A stretch of DNA of 64,000 nt, taken from Trissonchulus latispiculum. Its lineage: Eukaryota > Nematoda > Enoplea > Enoplida > Ironidae. Location: contig JASAND010006327.1 of NCBI GenBank assembly GCA_030248195.1, positions 1 through 64,000 of the forward strand, given 5' to 3'. Position numbers and translations under genes: made by a program. Positions 11,341 through 22,974 of this stretch are shown piece by piece (position 1 is the stretch's first letter; the number at the start of each line of letters is the position of its first letter). The notes under the pieces were generated by a model. The model was not told the DNA's origin. It worked only from the letters and a program-made list of their open reading frames with translations, and ran no database searches.

Positions 11341-12280
11341 TCAGCTTTGAGGAGATATAGCCCATGCAACTGGCACTACCGCAATTTTCTTTCGTATAGA
11401 GAGTGATTTGGCTGATCTAAGGTTGAAAAATAATGTTTTCCTTGTACCAAACAGGTAGACAATCGGGTCTGCTAAGGCAATGAAAATTTTGCTTGTCTCT
11501 ACTACTCCAATTGAAATCTGTCTACTAAATGAAGAGTTGACCTTCTGAATGAGTTGACCATATAGCATCATGTGTGCAAATCTAATGGCAACCAAAAGCA
11601 CCATCTGTATGGTAATTCTGACTTCTAGTTTCGTCCACGATTTCCCGGATGTGGCCTTTCTTCTGATCAGTGCTGCCACAATTACGTAGCAAATGGCAAC
11701 ACATATGATACAGCCTATTCGAAGCGTAAGTCCTATGTTATTTGCTAATGCAGCAATTTCAGTCTTATGCTTCCATCCAACCCATGTTAGCTGGCAAACA
11801 CTGAAGTAGCCTTTTCCCCAGGCAAGACCAGATAATGAGGTAACTGTTAGAGAACAGAGCGCTGAAGCAGTGCAGAGGACTGCAGTGTTTCGAAAGGTAA
11901 ATTTCGTTTTGGCTTTCTCAGAATTGTAGCAGCAGAAACATCGTTGGATTGCCATTATTAACTGTCCATATGTAGATCCGTTTATCCAAAATATGACGCA
12001 AATGCGCGGAATTGTGGATTGTGAGAACATCGTTTCACGGTTAATGCCTATGATGGGTCCAAGATATCCACAATAGAACAGTGATTGAAGTCCATTCAGT
12101 AAGCACTGTGAAATCATGAGACATTTCGTTGAATTTGTATATATTTCGCATCTGTATACCACTTTGATTGTGATCGGTAGAATTGAGTGCAAGGGCAACA
12201 ACACCAAAACCTGTAAAGTAGCCACCTGTAGCTAAATTGTTGCATTCTAAGCAGAGTGTGGTTGTGTTGTTATGTAACAT
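11341..12280 (-). pseudogene. serpentine 7TM receptor, left copy, frameshifted in TM1
   Basis: Single-exon receptor. From residue 35 on, the frame is open to the stop and shows six further hydrophobic segments. It has a Cys at the start of TM3 (about 93) and another in extracellular loop 2 (about 161), the usual disulfide pair. IQRCFCCY takes the place of DRY, and DPIVYLFGTRK the place of NPxxY. This resembles nematode chemoreceptor-type receptors; the exact class is uncertain. The natural start MLHNNTTTLC (12280) is in another frame, because four extra bases at about 12174-12182 shift it after residue 33. An ATG at 12225 opens a 294-codon frame with an alternative hydrophobic N-terminus, so a product cannot be excluded. 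Without the four bases the frame is 311 codons, as in the right copy. Confidence 0.75.
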
Positions 12281-12786
12281 TATTCCTCCGCAAAGCTCCG
12301 GAACGATGAAAGTTATTCCTACTGCGAAAAGAGCCCATCAGGAAAGAGAGAGATGTGTTAACTGGGTTTGATAGAATGGAGCTGGCTGACTCCTGTTCGG
12401 TCTGGAGCAGACTTCTCTGACTAACGAACTGCAGCTATTCGTCTACCTAATTTATACGAGCGGTATCTTTGTAAAACTTTGCAAATGTTTTTACTGAAAT
12501 ACATGTAGCATTGTTCATCACAATCCTCCGAGGTTAATTAGTTCATTCTTGTTTTGTAGTTTTCAACTCTTCGAAACCAAATCTATGCCTAAGCTCAGGT
12601 GACTCATTTCATACTTTATAAACTGTGTGCACTGTGCAGGAGGACAGGTCACACGTAACGCAACTAGATTACGTAATAGCTTGCTAATCCACCCACAGCG
12701 GTGTATTACGCGGATGAATGAAGTAAAGTTGTGTCCATTTCATGTAGTTATTAGTTGTCACATTTATGCTGTAGTATAGGTAGAGT
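12281..12786. other. upstream flank of receptor, left copy
   Basis: Contains a possible splice acceptor TTTTCGCAG on the minus strand about 45 bases before the receptor ATG, so a 5' untranslated exon or a trans-spliced leader may join there. Apparent coding upstream of this point is not conserved between arms. Confidence 0.35.
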
Positions 12787-12789
12787 CTT

Positions 12790-13491
12790 AATGCTCGGTT
12801 CATACTTAGCTTGCTTTGTGATTTGTTATGTTTGTGATGTGATGTTGTGCTTTCGGGTGTGCTTTCACATGTTGAGCCGAGTTCAACATTTTGAGATGTG
12901 CTTTTGTGCTTAGCCAATCAAATTCCAGTATTTTTTGCATTATCCAATAAAATTGATCAGGCATAGAATAAGAAGCTGAACACGAAAAATGCCGCTGAAT
13001 GAATACGCTATCAGGGAAGACATATGATTACATAGATACATTGAATCATGGAAATGCTCGAAAAAATAAAAATTATATAGCAGTATTATGCCTAGACTAT
13101 AGATTGCAACTCAATGATTGATTTCTGTATACTAGCTTGAGAAAGTTTTATAATTATCTTAATCCATTTATTTATATACATTGTTCTAAAAGTATTTCGT
13201 GCTGTTGCTTATAAGGGCTTGAAAAATTAGCTCAGAATACCTTAAATTCTTGCTTTTACGCATTTGAAACTTGGTTTTCTATTAAAGTTGTGGTTGAATG
13301 TGCATACTTTTCTTTCCGTGTATTTGTAAGTCTGGTAACCTAATCTCGTGACTTGTGCTTTACTGTCCTTACGGCAAGTATGAACGCATTTTCCTGAGCA
13401 CAAAGCACAAGCTACAAAGGACAAAGCACAAAACACTCATTGAGAAGGACAAAAGCACAAAGCAAAAAACAAAACCTATGAACCAGGCTTT
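12790..13491. mobile_element. foldback element with GTGCTTTTGTCC-type words, left copy
   Basis: Inverted ends ATGCTCGGTTCATACTT and CCTATGAACCAGGCT, bordered on both sides by TTA. One end is filled with AGCACAAAG and GGACAAAGCACAA words (13395-13480) and the other with GTGCTTTC and TGCTTTTGTGC words (12845-12915). About 400 bp of unrelated AT-rich sequence lies between. Counterpart at 49481-50181. Confidence 0.75.
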
Positions 13492-13930
13492 AGTTCACTT
13501 ATATACTTTGTGGTTTGTATGTTATCTTTACCTGCTTTTGTTTGTTTTTGTTCATTACATATGTTTTGCTTATTACATCATTACATTAGATTAAACTCTT
13601 ACTATTATGAAGAGTAAATAAGAGTGTTATAAATAAGCGCGGGCCGCGGGCATGAAGTCTCCGTTATCAGATTGGGAGAACTTGCTGTACTTTGTTGTTT
13701 GTTCCCCTACACCACAAGCACAATTGTATGCAACATGGTTGAGAGTAGGTAATTGAGGCATGCTGCAATTGTATTGGTACAATTAAATAGCACGCTTAGG
13801 GCTTGCAGAACTATTGTCAGCTCGTAAAGCTTTCCATAAACTTGTGCACTGTGGATACTTAACCTACCATAACGATCGACCAAACAAGCATTATATATTT
13901 TAGCATTATTTCTGAGTGCATTATTAGCTT
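13492..13930. other. intergenic, no feature recognised
   Basis: AT-rich sequence conserved in the right arm (about 49016-49480), with one GC-rich patch, GCGCGGGCCGCGGGC, near 13637. No gene or repeat family recognised. Confidence 0.4.
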
Positions 13931-14290
13931 CTGGCTTTTTCCTACAGAGGAGGGCCCCCCAGAAATCGGTTTCCCTGTAGACTTGGGTCGCCCGCCATGA
14001 TTTTGCCCTTTCCCCTGCACCTAAAACTTCCCGGAAAAAATGAGGTTTTGAGGGTCAATTTTCGAAAAAATTTTCGGCTTCGGCTTCGCCGGATTTTTTG
14101 TTCCTTTTTAGCATTTTTAGCTTTTTTAAGCATAAATTTAGGCAATATAAATAGTTAAATTTTTGGGTCTGAGCAAAAATAGCTTTTCTACGCATTTTTC
14201 GAAAACATCTTTCCTCCCTCCCAGAAATAGGTCCTCCCCAGACCTAGTGGGGGGAGGGCGCCCTCAGATCCTCCAGAAAGTTTCGCCTAG
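13931..14290. repeat. GGGCGCCC-ended unidentified repeat, left copy
   Basis: A block with G/C-rich edges (GGAGGGCCCCCCAG near 13948 and GGGGGGAGGGCGCCC near 14250) and a CGGCTTCGGCTTCGCCGG patch in the middle. It is matched at 48655-49018. The look is of an inserted repeat, but true termini were not defined. Confidence 0.4.
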
Positions 14291-15220
14291 GAAAATGCCA
14301 GGCATTATTTGTTTATTACATATATGTTAATTGAAAGTTGACATTTGACAGACTGAAACAGTTTCTTGAGCTGTTGTTATCACATTGCGTTAAATTTGAA
14401 CAAAACGATATTGTATGAAAGTGGATATGTAATAGTTACATGCTGCTAGCTAGTGTAGCTCAAATTAGATGAAAAAAGATAACTACTAAACTGGAAAATA
14501 TTACGTTAAACCATAATATAAATAAATTAATTTTGTATAAAGCATTATTTCACATTGCATGCAATTTTTTAAACTCCTCATTCCAATGTGGTATCTAGTT
14601 AGTGCCATATTTTCTTTTTCTTGTTTTGAAAGCAACTTTGAGCTTGATGTGACACTAAGTAACCGCCCATACAGCTTACTCGAGGCAATTGTCAAGTCTG
14701 TGGTGGGTGGCACGCAGCCCCGAAAGAACGGCTGCCCCTTGGGTTTTCTCGGATAAATGCGGAGTCAAGAGATAAGTGTCTCTGGCACTCACTCGGAATT
14801 GCATGACTTCTGGCTAGAAGTCAGGTCAGAGACGTTCTAGAATGCTAGAATTTTTTAATTCTAGACTTGACATGATCTTCGACTTGTAGCGCAGTAAGAA
14901 ACCACTGGGTTAACCGAGGTTCATTGCATGCAGTTAGGAGTTAGGTTACGAAGCTATAAGATTAGGTAAGATTTACTACATTACTTGTACTTGGGAGGTT
15001 CACCCCACCCCCCTCTAACCTGGAGCACACCCCCCTGAGGGGTTGCTCATGTCCCCAAACCCTGATTTTTCGAGTTATTATGGCAAAAACCGGAAAAATT
15101 TGGTTCACCCACAACTTTCCAAGGTTTCGCTTCCTGCACATGTCTGATTACTACTTTTTAATTTAGTTTAGACTACAGCACGTTCACAAAAATTGACATT
15201 TACTGCATACGTTTACGAGT
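14291..15220. other. intergenic between receptor and 193-codon gene, left copy
   Basis: Contains a minus-strand frame (14501-14713) whose core TTDLTIASSKLYGRLLSVTS is kept in the right arm (48141-48350). A 4-bp indel shifts its start and a later indel its end, so a short exon is possible but unproven. A TCTAGAAT/ATTCTAGA inverted pair lies near 14835-14870. Nothing else is supportable. Confidence 0.3.
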
Positions 15221-15802
15221 TCAGGAAGCCACCGGAACGCCACATCTGCCATTTCTTGCGGCAGCGGCCGCCGTCAGTCTGTCAGAATGTTGCATCATGG
15301 TCTGGAAATAAAATTTCATATGCTGCCTGTGAACTAGCTTTCTTCTTAGAGCTAACAGTACATAGGCGCTGGCACCCGGGCCACTTTTCACATATTTTCC
15401 GCACAGAGGTCGATGAACCTTCCGGTTGGCCCAGAGAGAGGCAAAGAGAGGGCAGGGCGTGTGATGCCATCCTATATAAGGCGGTCTGTTCAGGGTTAGA
15501 AGAGTCGGTGGAAGCGGTATGGACGGAGGCATTGCCATATAGTAGCCATTGTGGGGTGGCCAGCTTGGTTTCCTAAAGTCGTGGCCGATTGGCCATTTGG
15601 CACCTTTAAAGTCTGCTGGAGAATTGGGTTGACCGGAAACAGCCTTTTGAAATATAGGGGATGCCATAGGATTTACAATATTTTTTTGCTCTTTTAGTTT
15701 CTGTTTTGGACTAGGTTGGTCGTCATCTTCTTCAAATGGCCTGAAAAGTTTTCTCTTTTGAGTTGGAGTTGAGCTTGGCTTGGTCAGATCTATCGGTTCC
15801 AT
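15221..15802 (-). CDS. unknown conserved 193-codon protein, left copy
   Basis: Not recognised as a known family. The N-terminus MEPIDLTKPS contains PIDLTKP, which fits the PxDLS/T pattern used to bind the CtBP corepressor. It is followed by KRKLFRPFEEDDD, with a possible nuclear signal, and by Lys-, Pro- and Trp-rich stretches. The C-terminal third is basic (ALRRKLVHRQHMKFYF) and ends with an alanine run. A nuclear regulator is plausible but inferred. Coding status is strongly supported: against the right-arm copy the frame has eight base differences, all silent and all between codons 133 and 159. The ATG is preceded by TTTATTTAGATC, a good splice acceptor, so an upstream exon or trans-spliced leader is likely. 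Confidence 0.75.
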   Translation of the reverse strand: MEPIDLTKPSSTPTQKRKLFRPFEEDDDQPSPKQKLKEQKNIVNPMASPIFQKAVSGQPNSPADFKGAKWPIGHDFRKPSWPPHNGYYMAMPPSIPLPPTLLTLNRPPYIGWHHTPCPLFASLWANRKVHRPLCGKYVKSGPGASAYVLLALRRKLVHRQHMKFYFQTMMQHSDRLTAAAAARNGRCGVPVAS

Positions 15803-16796
15803 GATCTAAATAAAGTGAAGTATATTAACTCTTGAATACTGAGCATTGATTTTTGTAACTAGCTAGCGTATGTAAGAGTAAGCATTAGAAAAATGACTAA
15901 ATGAAGAATAGGAGGGCTATCATATTGTTTAAATTATTTCTTAAACGTCTACGTTGATGAAAACCTGCCATTAATGTAACGGTGCTATTTCGTTTTACTG
16001 AGTTTGATATTTCTATATTTTATTCCGGCTAGAGTCGGAATACCTAACATGGAAACAGTATCTTTTATGTATATTTTCGTATTAGTCCTTGAAAATCTCG
16101 TTCCGGTTCCGGTCTAGCTTCCGGTTTCGGTTCCAATTTAGATTTTTCCAAAATGCTTATGATTAAAAATATTTTTATTTTTATATAAATTGGAGCAAAA
16201 TATTCTGTCCCGAAGTTGTTGTATGCTTAAGGTTGTTTATTGACATTTAAAAAGTATTTAATTTTTACGCCTGTTTTAAACAGTATAAAAAGTGCTAAAA
16301 AGTATAAGAATATGTAAAAAGTTTCAATCAAGTAGGTATTAATCTTAGTTCCAGTAGAAACTACAGCAGGAACCCTTGTGCAAGTTAACTTCTGCAGGAC
16401 GTCGTTTGAACTCTACTTGGTGGAGAATAATAACGCATAGGTTTCGGTAGACTCCCAGAAAACCACATTCAAAGGCTAGAGAAATTTTCAGAATTTGCAG
16501 ACTGAAGACTCCCAGAAAACCACATCCAAAGGCTAGAGAAATTTTCAGAATTTGCAGACTGAAAATTCAAACTCAAACGTAGAGAAATTTTCATAATTTG
16601 CAGTCTGAAAACTTAATTTTGGTTTACATTTTTCAAATCATCTGAGACAAATTCCACTGGAACGGGTCCGGTTCCAAATGCTACAGATTCCGCCTCCATA
16701 AATGCTTTCGTTTCCGGTTATACGTAGCATTTATTAATAAGGTATCGGTAAGGGCCCCGGAGAGAACTCCAACCTACAGAAGGTTATAGGACGCCG
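15803..16796. repeat. GGTTCC word-rich segment and 57-bp direct repeat, left copy
   Basis: Upstream of the 193-codon gene. TTCCGGTTCC-type words cluster at 16085-16135 and 16650-16730. Two direct copies of a 57-bp unit start at 16450 and 16507 (GACTCCCAGAAAACCACAT), followed by a degenerate third. It is matched at 46158-47149 in the right arm. No open frame can be supported. Confidence 0.5.
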
Positions 16797-17011
16797 GTAC
16801 CAAGAGTTTATAATAGGAAGAGTAAGACACTCAGCTCTTCCAAATAGAATAAGCTTGCGAGATGCTCGACACATTAAGGCTGAAATCTCGGGAGGAGGGG
16901 GGCTTCTCAGCGTGTAAACATACAACGCTGACATTTTTCAAAAACCGGCGTTTTCGTCAGATTCTATAACTTGAGCTAAGAACATCGTACAGCCATAATT
17001 TTCATATCATT

Positions 17012-17230
17012 GTGTTGGGTAGAATGAGATCTTGTTAACGATATAAAAATTATGTAGTTAGGTTTAGGCAATCTCTTACAAATCCGGCAACAACGTAAGG
17101 CATTTTGAAGAAATGGTGAAATTCCTAGAATTTTCGTGGAAAGGATGTTTTATTGCCGGTTTTGTAAGAGATTGCTTGAAGCAAACTACATAATTTTTAT
17201 ACCGTTAAAAAGATCTCATTCTACACAACA
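17012..17230. mobile_element. 219-bp hairpin element, left copy
   Basis: Almost entirely self-complementary. GTTGGGTAGAATGAGATC at one end pairs with GATCTCATTCTACACAAC at the other, and GCAATCTCTTACAAATCCGG pairs with CCGGTTTTGTAAGAGATTGC. A loop of about 50 bases lies in the middle. It sits inside the element 16797-18012; counterpart 45722-45941. Confidence 0.85.
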
Positions 17231-17231
17231 T

Positions 17232-17796
17232 AGGCCCTATTTCTTTAAAGATTAAACGGATTAGATTAAAATTAATCCGCATTAAAGAAATAGCAACTCG
17301 GATTAAACGGATTAAAATTTAATCCAGCGAGTTAAACGAGTTAAACGGATTAAATTTAATCCTATTTCTTTAATGCACCTAGGATTAAAATTTTAATCTA
17401 ATCCTGTTTCTTTATTCACACTTCGGATTAAAAAATGAAAGAGTTAATTTTAATCCGACCTGCTTATTCGCTGTTTCTTTAAAGATTAATTTTAATCCGT
17501 TTAATCAGTCACCGTCATTTTCAACTAGTTTTTAATCTTCCTGCAGCTACGCAGATTAAACGGATTAAAAGTGGGCGGATTAAAATTTTTAATCGCTGTT
17601 TCTTTAATGGCGGATTAAGTGGATTAAAATCCACTCGTTTAATCCGCGGATTAAAAATGGTCGGATTAAACGAGTTAATTTTAACGCGTTTAATCCGTTT
17701 AATCCAGCATTAAAGAAACAGCAATTAAAAATTTTAATCCGGCTGATTTTTAATCCGTTTAATCCGACCATTTTAATCTTTATAGGAAATAGGCCC
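17232..17796. mobile_element. foldback element with GGATTAAA words, left copy 1
   Basis: Ends GGCCCTATTTCTTTAAAG and its near complement, then dozens of GGATTAAA/TTTAATCC words across the full length in alternating orientation, with repeated inner CATTAAAGAAA motifs. Nested in 16797-18012. Here the site that holds a 306-bp insertion in the right arm is empty. Confidence 0.85.
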
Positions 17797-18134
17797 ATAA
17801 TGATATAAAAATTATTGCGGTACGATTTTGCTAGCCCAAGTTATAGCATTTAATTTAGCAAAAACGTCCGTTTCTGAAAGATGTCAGCGTTGTATGTTTA
17901 CACGCTGAGAACCCCCGAGATTTTGGCCTTACTATTTCGAGCATCTTGCAAACTTATTCTATTGGGAAGAGCTGAGTGTCACTCTTCCTATAATAAACTC
18001 TTGCCGGTACTTGTCTTCGGATTTTCAGCCCGAAGCCAGGAGTGACAACTCAATTGTTAACTACATCTGTGGAAGGAGGGCCGCCCTTCATCAGGCATTA
18101 CGCCATAACACAGACTTTTGTTACCGTTCCACCG

Positions 18135-18537
18135 CAGTATTCACTAGTATCAAGAGTATATAATATAAGAGGTGCCACTAGGCGCACTCTCTGTTATCAG
18201 AGCAAAAACTATGCTCTACTCGCTATCGCCCTTCCCCCCCGCAAATTAGACCCTTCACTTCAAAGACTTTTGTGCTTTATGTTTGTGTTCTAAAGCTCGA
18301 AGCAGGCACAAAATTCGCGCACGCACTGCTTGTGTTTTCAAGCTTAGCACATAAACATAGAGCGAGTGAGCGTACCCCCGTTTCGACTAGGTACTGATTT
18401 GTGGGAGGGGGGCACTAGGGTCTGATTTGCGGGGGGTGGGCCGTTAGCGAGCAGAGCATAGTTTTTGCTCTGATAACATAGAGTGTGCCTAATGACACTC
18501 TTATATTATGTACTCTTGCTATGTAGTATTCACTACA
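18135..18537. mobile_element. foldback element with 120-bp inverted ends, left copy
   Basis: GTATTCACTAGTATCAAGAG to CGCAAATTAGACCC at the left is repeated inverted at the right (GGTCTGATTTGCGGGG to GTAGTATTCACTAC). The centre is about 160 bp with C/G runs at the inner edges. Counterpart at 44101-44505. Confidence 0.8.
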
Positions 18538-18540
18538 AAA

Positions 18541-19699
18541 CACTTGCAATTTCCACTGGTTTGCAGGTTTAACTCTAAAAGTTGGCGGTACACTGATAAC
18601 GCGAACTGAGTATATATGCAAGGGCGACAGTGATCATAGTTACTGAAACAGGAATTGTTAGAAATGTTTCAAATCTTCAGTCGCAATTCGCAAAATAGAA
18701 AATTGTTTCATCGGAGAAATTTCTCCGTCTTCCGTTCGTCTGTTTCTTCGTTGCTGTGTCGGAGCGTGAACCGGCCTTTAGACATTTTTCAAATCTGTGG
18801 TAGCACGCATACTTGGAAGAATGGCTTAATTTTAGATTAGCTCCTTTAACTGCGGCGATGGACTTGCAGGTGCTTGAGGCTAGAGTTCGAAGCATTTCAC
18901 AATACGCGGGCACTAGCGAGTCTTTTCAGGTGCGGTGCGAGTCCCGCTATCCCGATATTACTTTTTTGCTTGAAAATTTATATGTAAATTTTGTGCTTAT
19001 TTTCAATTTGGGACAAAAAGTTTCCATGTATGATGATGGCGAGTGTTTTAAAAATAAATTAGTAGTCCCTAATTAATTATAACCATACAATAAGGCTTTA
19101 AAAGGGAGTTCTCCTTCTCTTATACCTGAACTTCGCCCTCCTAGGGCGTTCAGCTGACCTCCTCCAAAATCCGGGTTTTTCCAGTTTTTGACAAAGCTAC
19201 AAGGATCCGGTTGATTTAGCAGCTAAAATCCTCCCTCCCCTCCTCAAATCTGCCACCAGCATATGTTAGATAATGCCATTAGTGTTCTTTTAAATCGACG
19301 AGAAGCGTCAGAAATAAAAAATGAGTTGAGGACATTTTGCGTCTCTTAGGACAGTTCGAATGGATCTTTCTGAAACAGAAACAGGTGTTGGCTGCGGCTC
19401 ACCAGAAGGGAAAGTGGGTCACGGATATCCGTGGGTCAAATTTTTGATCCAGTTTCATCTCACTTAGAATTGCATGGCACTTTGGAAAAAGGTTGAGCAA
19501 GAAGTAGGTAAGAAATGTGGCAGATTAATTGGTTTAAGCCACTGCAAGCGGAGGTTTGAGTGAGGTTACTTGAGATAGAAACAGAAAATATCGCAGAATA
19601 GCCAGACCTTGAATGGCATGTGAAAACTTGCCATTTAGATTTGCGGTTGTGAATCGGGAACGGCGGGAATGGGGAATCGAGAAAATCGGAAATCTGGAA
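18541..19699. other. intergenic, with one solo element end, left copy
   Basis: At 18715-18790 a run of CTCCGTCTTCCGTTCGTCTG words ends in GAGCGTGAACCGGCCTTTAG, the same kind of terminus as the AGCCGGGTTCACAC elements, but no partner end was found. Two open frames (18677-18913 minus and 19460-19723 minus) are identical between arms; identity alone is weak evidence because the surrounding DNA also differs little. No family recognised. Confidence 0.35.
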
Positions 19700-20560
19700 T
19701 GGGCAGTGAATTGGGTTTACCATAGTTTACTCCTCACCGCTCAAAATTTTTAGAGCTGTAGCCCACTGAGCTAGAGTTTAGTGCATGTTCTACCACGCTA
19801 AGTTCATATTTCGGTAAATTTGTCGTTTTCGGGAAATTTGTTTTTCGATTCGTAAGGGGGCCAAGTTTCTCGGAGTTGAAGTCGCAACGGGAATCGAAGT
19901 CTGTCAGCTATTTGCTGAAAAGCATATGCGGTCTTCACGTCTTTTGATTCCCCCACCACTCAAAATTTTTAAAGCTTCACCAACGGAGGTGAAATTTGGT
20001 ATGTGTAAGTTTTCGACGACGATGGAATTCTTCGATTTCGAGAGATTCGATTCTTTTCGATTCGCAAGGAGGGGGGGGCAATGGCAACCGAAAAATAGAG
20101 GTTTTCGGAGGTCGTAGATCACGAATAATCTGAAGTCAGTCTTTCGATTCGACTTTTCGTTAGCTTGGTATAAGATAAAGTTGCAACCATAAGTTGTAAG
20201 CTAATGCTGAGCTAACGAAAAGTATGGTCCCCTTGCTCATTGAAAAAATCGAATCCCGGGAAATAGAAAATATTCGATATTTGAACCCAGCTTAGTCGAA
20301 AACACACCCATAACAAATTTCAGCTCAATGGGTCACGTTTTAAGAATTTGAGTGGTGGGGGTAATCTGGAAAAGACCCTGATCTTCTGAGTTGCAGAACA
20401 CGAATTTGAAGTCCGTTTTCGATTCAACGGGATGTTAGTTCAGTGTAAGTTTACAGGTTAAGGTTACAACTTTTGCTTAGCTAACTAAAGCTGAATCGTA
20501 TACGACAAAAATGTTTGGTCCCCTTGATCTTCTTTGCAAAATGAATGCTATAATTTTTGA
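19700..20560. repeat. composite repeat of inverted CACCACTCAAAATTT units, left copy
   Basis: A unit containing CCACCACTCAAAATTTTTAA, a GTGAAATTTGGTATG segment and a TCGATTCG-rich segment appears forward near 19735 and 19950 and inverted near 20290-20360. It is separated by a hairpin, CTTTTCGTTAGC...GCTAACGAAAAG (20152-20222). Counterpart about 42050-42910. Element class unknown. Confidence 0.5.
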
Positions 20561-22406
20561 ACTCGTCAGTCTCCAGTGGCAATGCGCAACAGATCTAACA
20601 CTACAGTGTGGGTAAAGGCAATCGGTTGGATTAGCGTAGAAGATAAACAGCGAACAATTACAGTTTTCTCTCCGGATCCACCCACCATATCCTGAACCTT
20701 AAAACAGTGAAGTCTATTTTATAACTGAGTCTGCGTTCTGGTCTGTATTTTTACACCGGAGTCTGGTTCATCATGATTCTGCATAGTTTGCGTCTGCGTC
20801 TGTAGTTTTTACAAGACCTATATTTAACCGTCATATAATTGAAGATTTTCTAGTTATTATTGACTATTTTAAAATTAACAGAAGACTAACTTAGCAGCAT
20901 CGCATCGCAGCTAACTCACAGTAGTACAGTCTTAATCTTACTTATGTTAGTCCTTGAATTAGCCTTTGGCTGGAAGAGAGAGTGGAGCTGATCTACCGTA
21001 AGACCACCGGGAGGATAGGAAAAGAGGGTGTGCTTAACAATAACCTGTTGGTGGTAAACAGAGCTCCTTTTCTGAGGCAAGAGAGGTTAATCACTTAGTG
21101 CTGGGCTTTCTTATCAGCCAGTTACTTATCTCGCTTTCTCAATTATGAATAATAGATTCATGCTTATATCCATATGAAATGCCAGTCTGGAGATTAAATC
21201 GCAAACAATTTCATCTTAAAAGTATTAAACCAATTAACTATGAAGCCGAGATGAGATATTTCTCTCCGTCTCTACCAGTCCCAGCTGACCTCCCTTTGGA
21301 GTCCTGGCTTTCCTCTAATCTTAAAGGAGGGTCACGGAATTACTAGCTGTTCCTTCTTGGGTTCCTGTGCACAGTGAGATACGAACTATGATAAACTAAG
21401 AAATTAAACAAATACTTCGCGTTTAAAATTTTATGCATACGTAGAGGTTAACAATTCAGGGATTACCTAAAAATGTACGTACGTAGAAGCGTTAATTAGT
21501 TTTAACTTTTAAGTAGGGGTATTTTTATTACAATGGTCTGAAATAATGGAATTTATTAGAACATGACCCTCCCATAAAGATCCTGAACTCAACAAGCTAT
21601 AAGCCTGTGGTTCTTTTTCTTGGCATTTCTGATTAGGGACACACGGATAAATGAATGTAGGCTTATTCGCAGAAATGCATATTAATTTTAAATCTATTCA
21701 CTTATTTCATTGTCCTTCTGGCCGGAGGGGTATCAGTTGAAAAAGTGGCAAAATTAGGCCCGTTCAAAATTAAGCATAGATTTTCTGTTCTAGCGAATAC
21801 ACATTTATAATACAGCATAGTGCTCAAATTAAATTAGCTTTTATTTCTATATATGGTAATAACTTTTTCGCATGGTTTTCTTAGGTCGGGAATATTTAAT
21901 TTCGCATTTGTTGATTAAACTGATACCTACTTTTTCAACTGGTACTAAAATGTCCTCACTCTAGGTAGATTTATTGAGGAGATTTGTTGTCATCGTGGAG
22001 GCTAAACCCCGAAGTACAAAGGCTCAATTAAACTGATGTATTGCTACATCTCTATTGCTCTTTTTCACTCCTATGAGAGTACAAAATAAACTATCAGAAT
22101 GTGTGTTTTTCGTCTAATTATGTTGAAGGTGGTGCTGAATAGTGAAAGACATTACTGGCAGAAACTACTAATAATGATATCTCATGAAGTCTCTAGGAAG
22201 CACTTAAACGACTGGAAATAATGTCTTACCTCCTGCCATGACTTTGAGGCTGGAGTTATGGAAAGTGAACAATATGGAATACCTATATTCTAATTTACAT
22301 GTGTTATGTTTTGTTACAGTTTTGTTGTAAGTGCATGTAAGTGTACAGTCATTGTTAGCATCCTAAGTTTTACAAAACCTAATATAGGCGCTTTTTCATT
22401 TTTCAG
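20561..22406. other. intergenic upstream of channel gene, left copy
   Basis: About 1.8 kb without a recognised gene or repeat. It matches about 40170-42050 in the right arm with scattered substitutions and small indels. It presumably holds the channel promoter, but no element can be named. Confidence 0.4.
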
Positions 22407-22626
22407 CAACTTGATTTTTATCTCCCATTCCACAGATTTATACAGAGCAGACTGGTGGCATCTGAAGAAATTAGGAACTTAGGTCGAATAATGGACGTCG
22501 GCGAATTTCAGTTCTTTCCGGACATGGACGCGCGGCAAAATTTTCCGTTCACTCCTAATTTGTCCCAGTTTTGGCCTATTTTCTGGGTATCCAAACCGTT
22601 TCCATCTCTAGATCCGTGTTACCGGT
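22407..22626 (+). other. possible small exon upstream of the channel gene
   Basis: Bounded by acceptor-like TTTTTCAG (or a second AG at 22435) and by the donor-like CCG|GTAAAG. It is open in one frame that includes MDVGEFQFFPDMDARQN. The right arm keeps both splice-like sites, but the two differences noticed both change the amino acid, which argues against strong constraint. It could be a 5' exon or chance. Confidence 0.25.
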
Positions 22627-22974
22627 AAAGTTTATATATGACTTAGTATATATATACATTTCTAACGTCTTGTAAACTTTTTGTCATATCTCAAGCGTCA
22701 AGTACACAGAATTAGCAGTCATATCCTGTATAAATTTTGGAGCAAGGGCAATGTAAGAAAGTGAGATAGAAAGTTGAGAAGCTGATATTAAATTTAAGCT
22801 TTGACGTTCACTTTTCAATTACTGGTCTTTGACAGAAGTCCTGGCAGTCTTTCTGGGTCTCGGAGTGTTTGTTGGAGCCTAACTGAACTAAATTTGAGCA
22901 CTTGTTCAACTATTTTTGGCAGAAGAGAACTGGGTTGGGCTACCTTACTAATATTTATCTAAAGTTACGTTGCT

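Larger units (their letters stand above)
16797..18012. mobile_element. outer foldback element of a nest, left copy
   Basis: Inverted ends of roughly 150-200 bp. One end reads TACCAAGAGTTTATAATAGG and TCAGCGTGTAAACATACAAC; the other is its complement ending CTCTTGCCGGTAC. The interior is occupied entirely by two further elements lying side by side, a hairpin (17012-17230) and a GGATTAAA-word element (17232-17796). Counterpart at 44629-46157. Confidence 0.8.

Noticed and set aside
15193..15576. 127-codon frame antisense to the 193-codon gene
   Set aside because: Arm-to-arm changes that are silent in the 193-codon frame alter amino acids in this frame.
17101..17160. String GGTGAAATTCCTAGAATTTT that recalls a conserved 18S rRNA segment
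   Set aside because: It lies in the loop of a self-complementary hairpin element, neighbouring rRNA sequence is absent, and the similarity is about a dozen bases.
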